A stretch of 12,108 nt of DNA from an uncultured Faecalibacterium sp. (lineage in GTDB: Bacteria; Bacillota; Clostridia; Oscillospirales; Ruminococcaceae): positions 1-12,108 of the forward strand of contig CAKSWQ010000053.1 in NCBI GenBank assembly GCA_934512105.1. The letters run 5' to 3'. This document shows, piece after piece, positions 11,570-12,108 of this stretch; position 1 is the first letter of the stretch; every line of letters begins with the position of its first letter. The notes beneath the pieces are model-generated. The model did not search any database. It was not told where the DNA came from and worked only from the letters and a program-made list of their open reading frames with translations. A program made the position numbers and the translations under genes.

Positions 11570-12108
11570 ATGGTACTTTATTTTACGGGAACCGGCAACA
11601 GCCGGTATCTGGCACGGCGCATTGCCGAAGGGCTGGATATGCCGCTTTACGACCTGAACGCCTGCATCAAGGCAGGAGATCCCGCCCCGGTGCAGACCGG
11701 GCGGGACATGGTGCTGGTGACGCCTACCTACGCATGGCGCATCCCCCGGGTAGTGTCGGAGTGGCTGGGCAAGACCGCGCTGACCGGGGCAGAGCGTATC
11801 TGGTTTGTGATGGACTGCGGCAGCGAAATTGGCAATGCCGCAGGCTACAACCGGCAGCTTGCGGCGCAAAAGCAGCTGCAGTATATGGGGACTGCCCAGA
11901 TCATCATGCCGGAAAACTACATTGCCATGTTCAATGCGCCCCGGAAGGAGCAGGCAAAGAGCATCGTGGAGCAGGCAGAGCCTGCACTTCAGGAGGTGCT
12001 GACCCGGCTCAGAGCCGGGCAGGAATTTCCACCGCCGAGAGAGAACCTCTACGACCGCTTTATGAGCGGCCCGGTGAACCCGGTGTTCTATCGCTTTTTT
12101 GTAAAAGC
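11570..12108 (+). CDS. EFR1-type flavodoxin/ferredoxin protein, partial at the window end
   Basis: The open frame begins at ATG 11570 with GAGGG at 11558-11562, seven bases upstream. It runs off the right edge after about 179 codons. It opens with VLYFTGTGNSRYLARRIAEG, the flavodoxin FMN phosphate-binding loop T-G-T-G-N-S. TPTYAWRIPRVVSEWL and IWFVMDCGSEIGNA follow, matching the N-terminal domain of EFR1-family proteins, which carry a two-[4Fe-4S] ferredoxin domain at the C-terminus. That part would lie beyond the window. The protein is probably a cytoplasmic electron carrier. GC-rich codon use fits the core genome. The AT-rich gene in front may have been inserted between it and its original promoter. 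Confidence 0.85.
   Translation, partial: MVLYFTGTGNSRYLARRIAEGLDMPLYDLNACIKAGDPAPVQTGRDMVLVTPTYAWRIPRVVSEWLGKTALTGAERIWFVMDCGSEIGNAAGYNRQLAAQKQLQYMGTAQIIMPENYIAMFNAPRKEQAKSIVEQAEPALQEVLTRLRAGQEFPPPRENLYDRFMSGPVNPVFYRFFVK

Noticed and set aside
1..12108. CRISPR arrays, tRNA or rRNA genes
   Set aside because: I saw no regularly spaced repeats, no tRNA cloverleaf and no rRNA signature in the window.

Overview
The window looks like a chromosomal segment of a gut Clostridia member of the Oscillospiraceae, most like Faecalibacterium or a close relative. The evidence is GC-rich housekeeping genes with strong GGAGG-type ribosome binding sites, a relic of the sporulation sigma factor SigK, a DUF969/DUF979/pyroglutamyl-peptidase operon, and the style of the accessory genes. 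The species call is an inference from protein style, not from a search.

Left part (1-2910): a complete LysR-type regulator (86-982) with its own terminator is followed by a stand-alone, more AT-rich gene for a predicted AAA-ATPase/PD-(D/E)XK nuclease-like protein (1151-2821) with a clear promoter.

Centre (2920-5100): a gene graveyard. Two strong hairpins precede a structured leader with a possible small ORF and the first 30 codons of a MazF/PemK toxin. The toxin sequence breaks off and runs into the 3' part of a small HipA-associated gene and a HipA-like kinase, which is itself cut exactly at its metal-binding Asp. Head-on against it on the minus strand lies a double-HTH XRE regulator that has lost its 3' end. 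Further right, also on the minus strand, is the 5' half of sigK, broken in the codons where the B. subtilis skin element interrupts that gene.

Right part (5130-12108): a single AT-rich cytidine-deaminase-like gene (5224-5658) is followed by a structured intergenic region and a five-gene plus-strand operon (5950-9780): small membrane protein, DUF969 and DUF979 membrane proteins, an M29/NicX-like metalloprotein, and pyroglutamyl peptidase. Its likely job is uptake and trimming of N-terminally blocked (pyroglutamyl) peptides. The 5' third of an IS3-family element then abuts a truncated NAD(P)H-hydrate epimerase gene. That gene lies downstream of an intact nicotinamidase gene on the minus strand, an NAD recycling and repair pair now broken. 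A second AT-rich single gene (SnoaL/NTF2-like, 11146-11514) and the start of an EFR1-type flavodoxin/ferredoxin gene finish the window.

The most unusual observations are three. A ~56-bp promoter/leader cassette is nearly duplicated in front of the two unrelated AT-rich genes at 5224 and 11146. The sigK fragment ends at the classic skin attachment region. A leader ORF sits immediately before an anti-Shine-Dalgarno sequence that can mask the MazF ribosome binding site.
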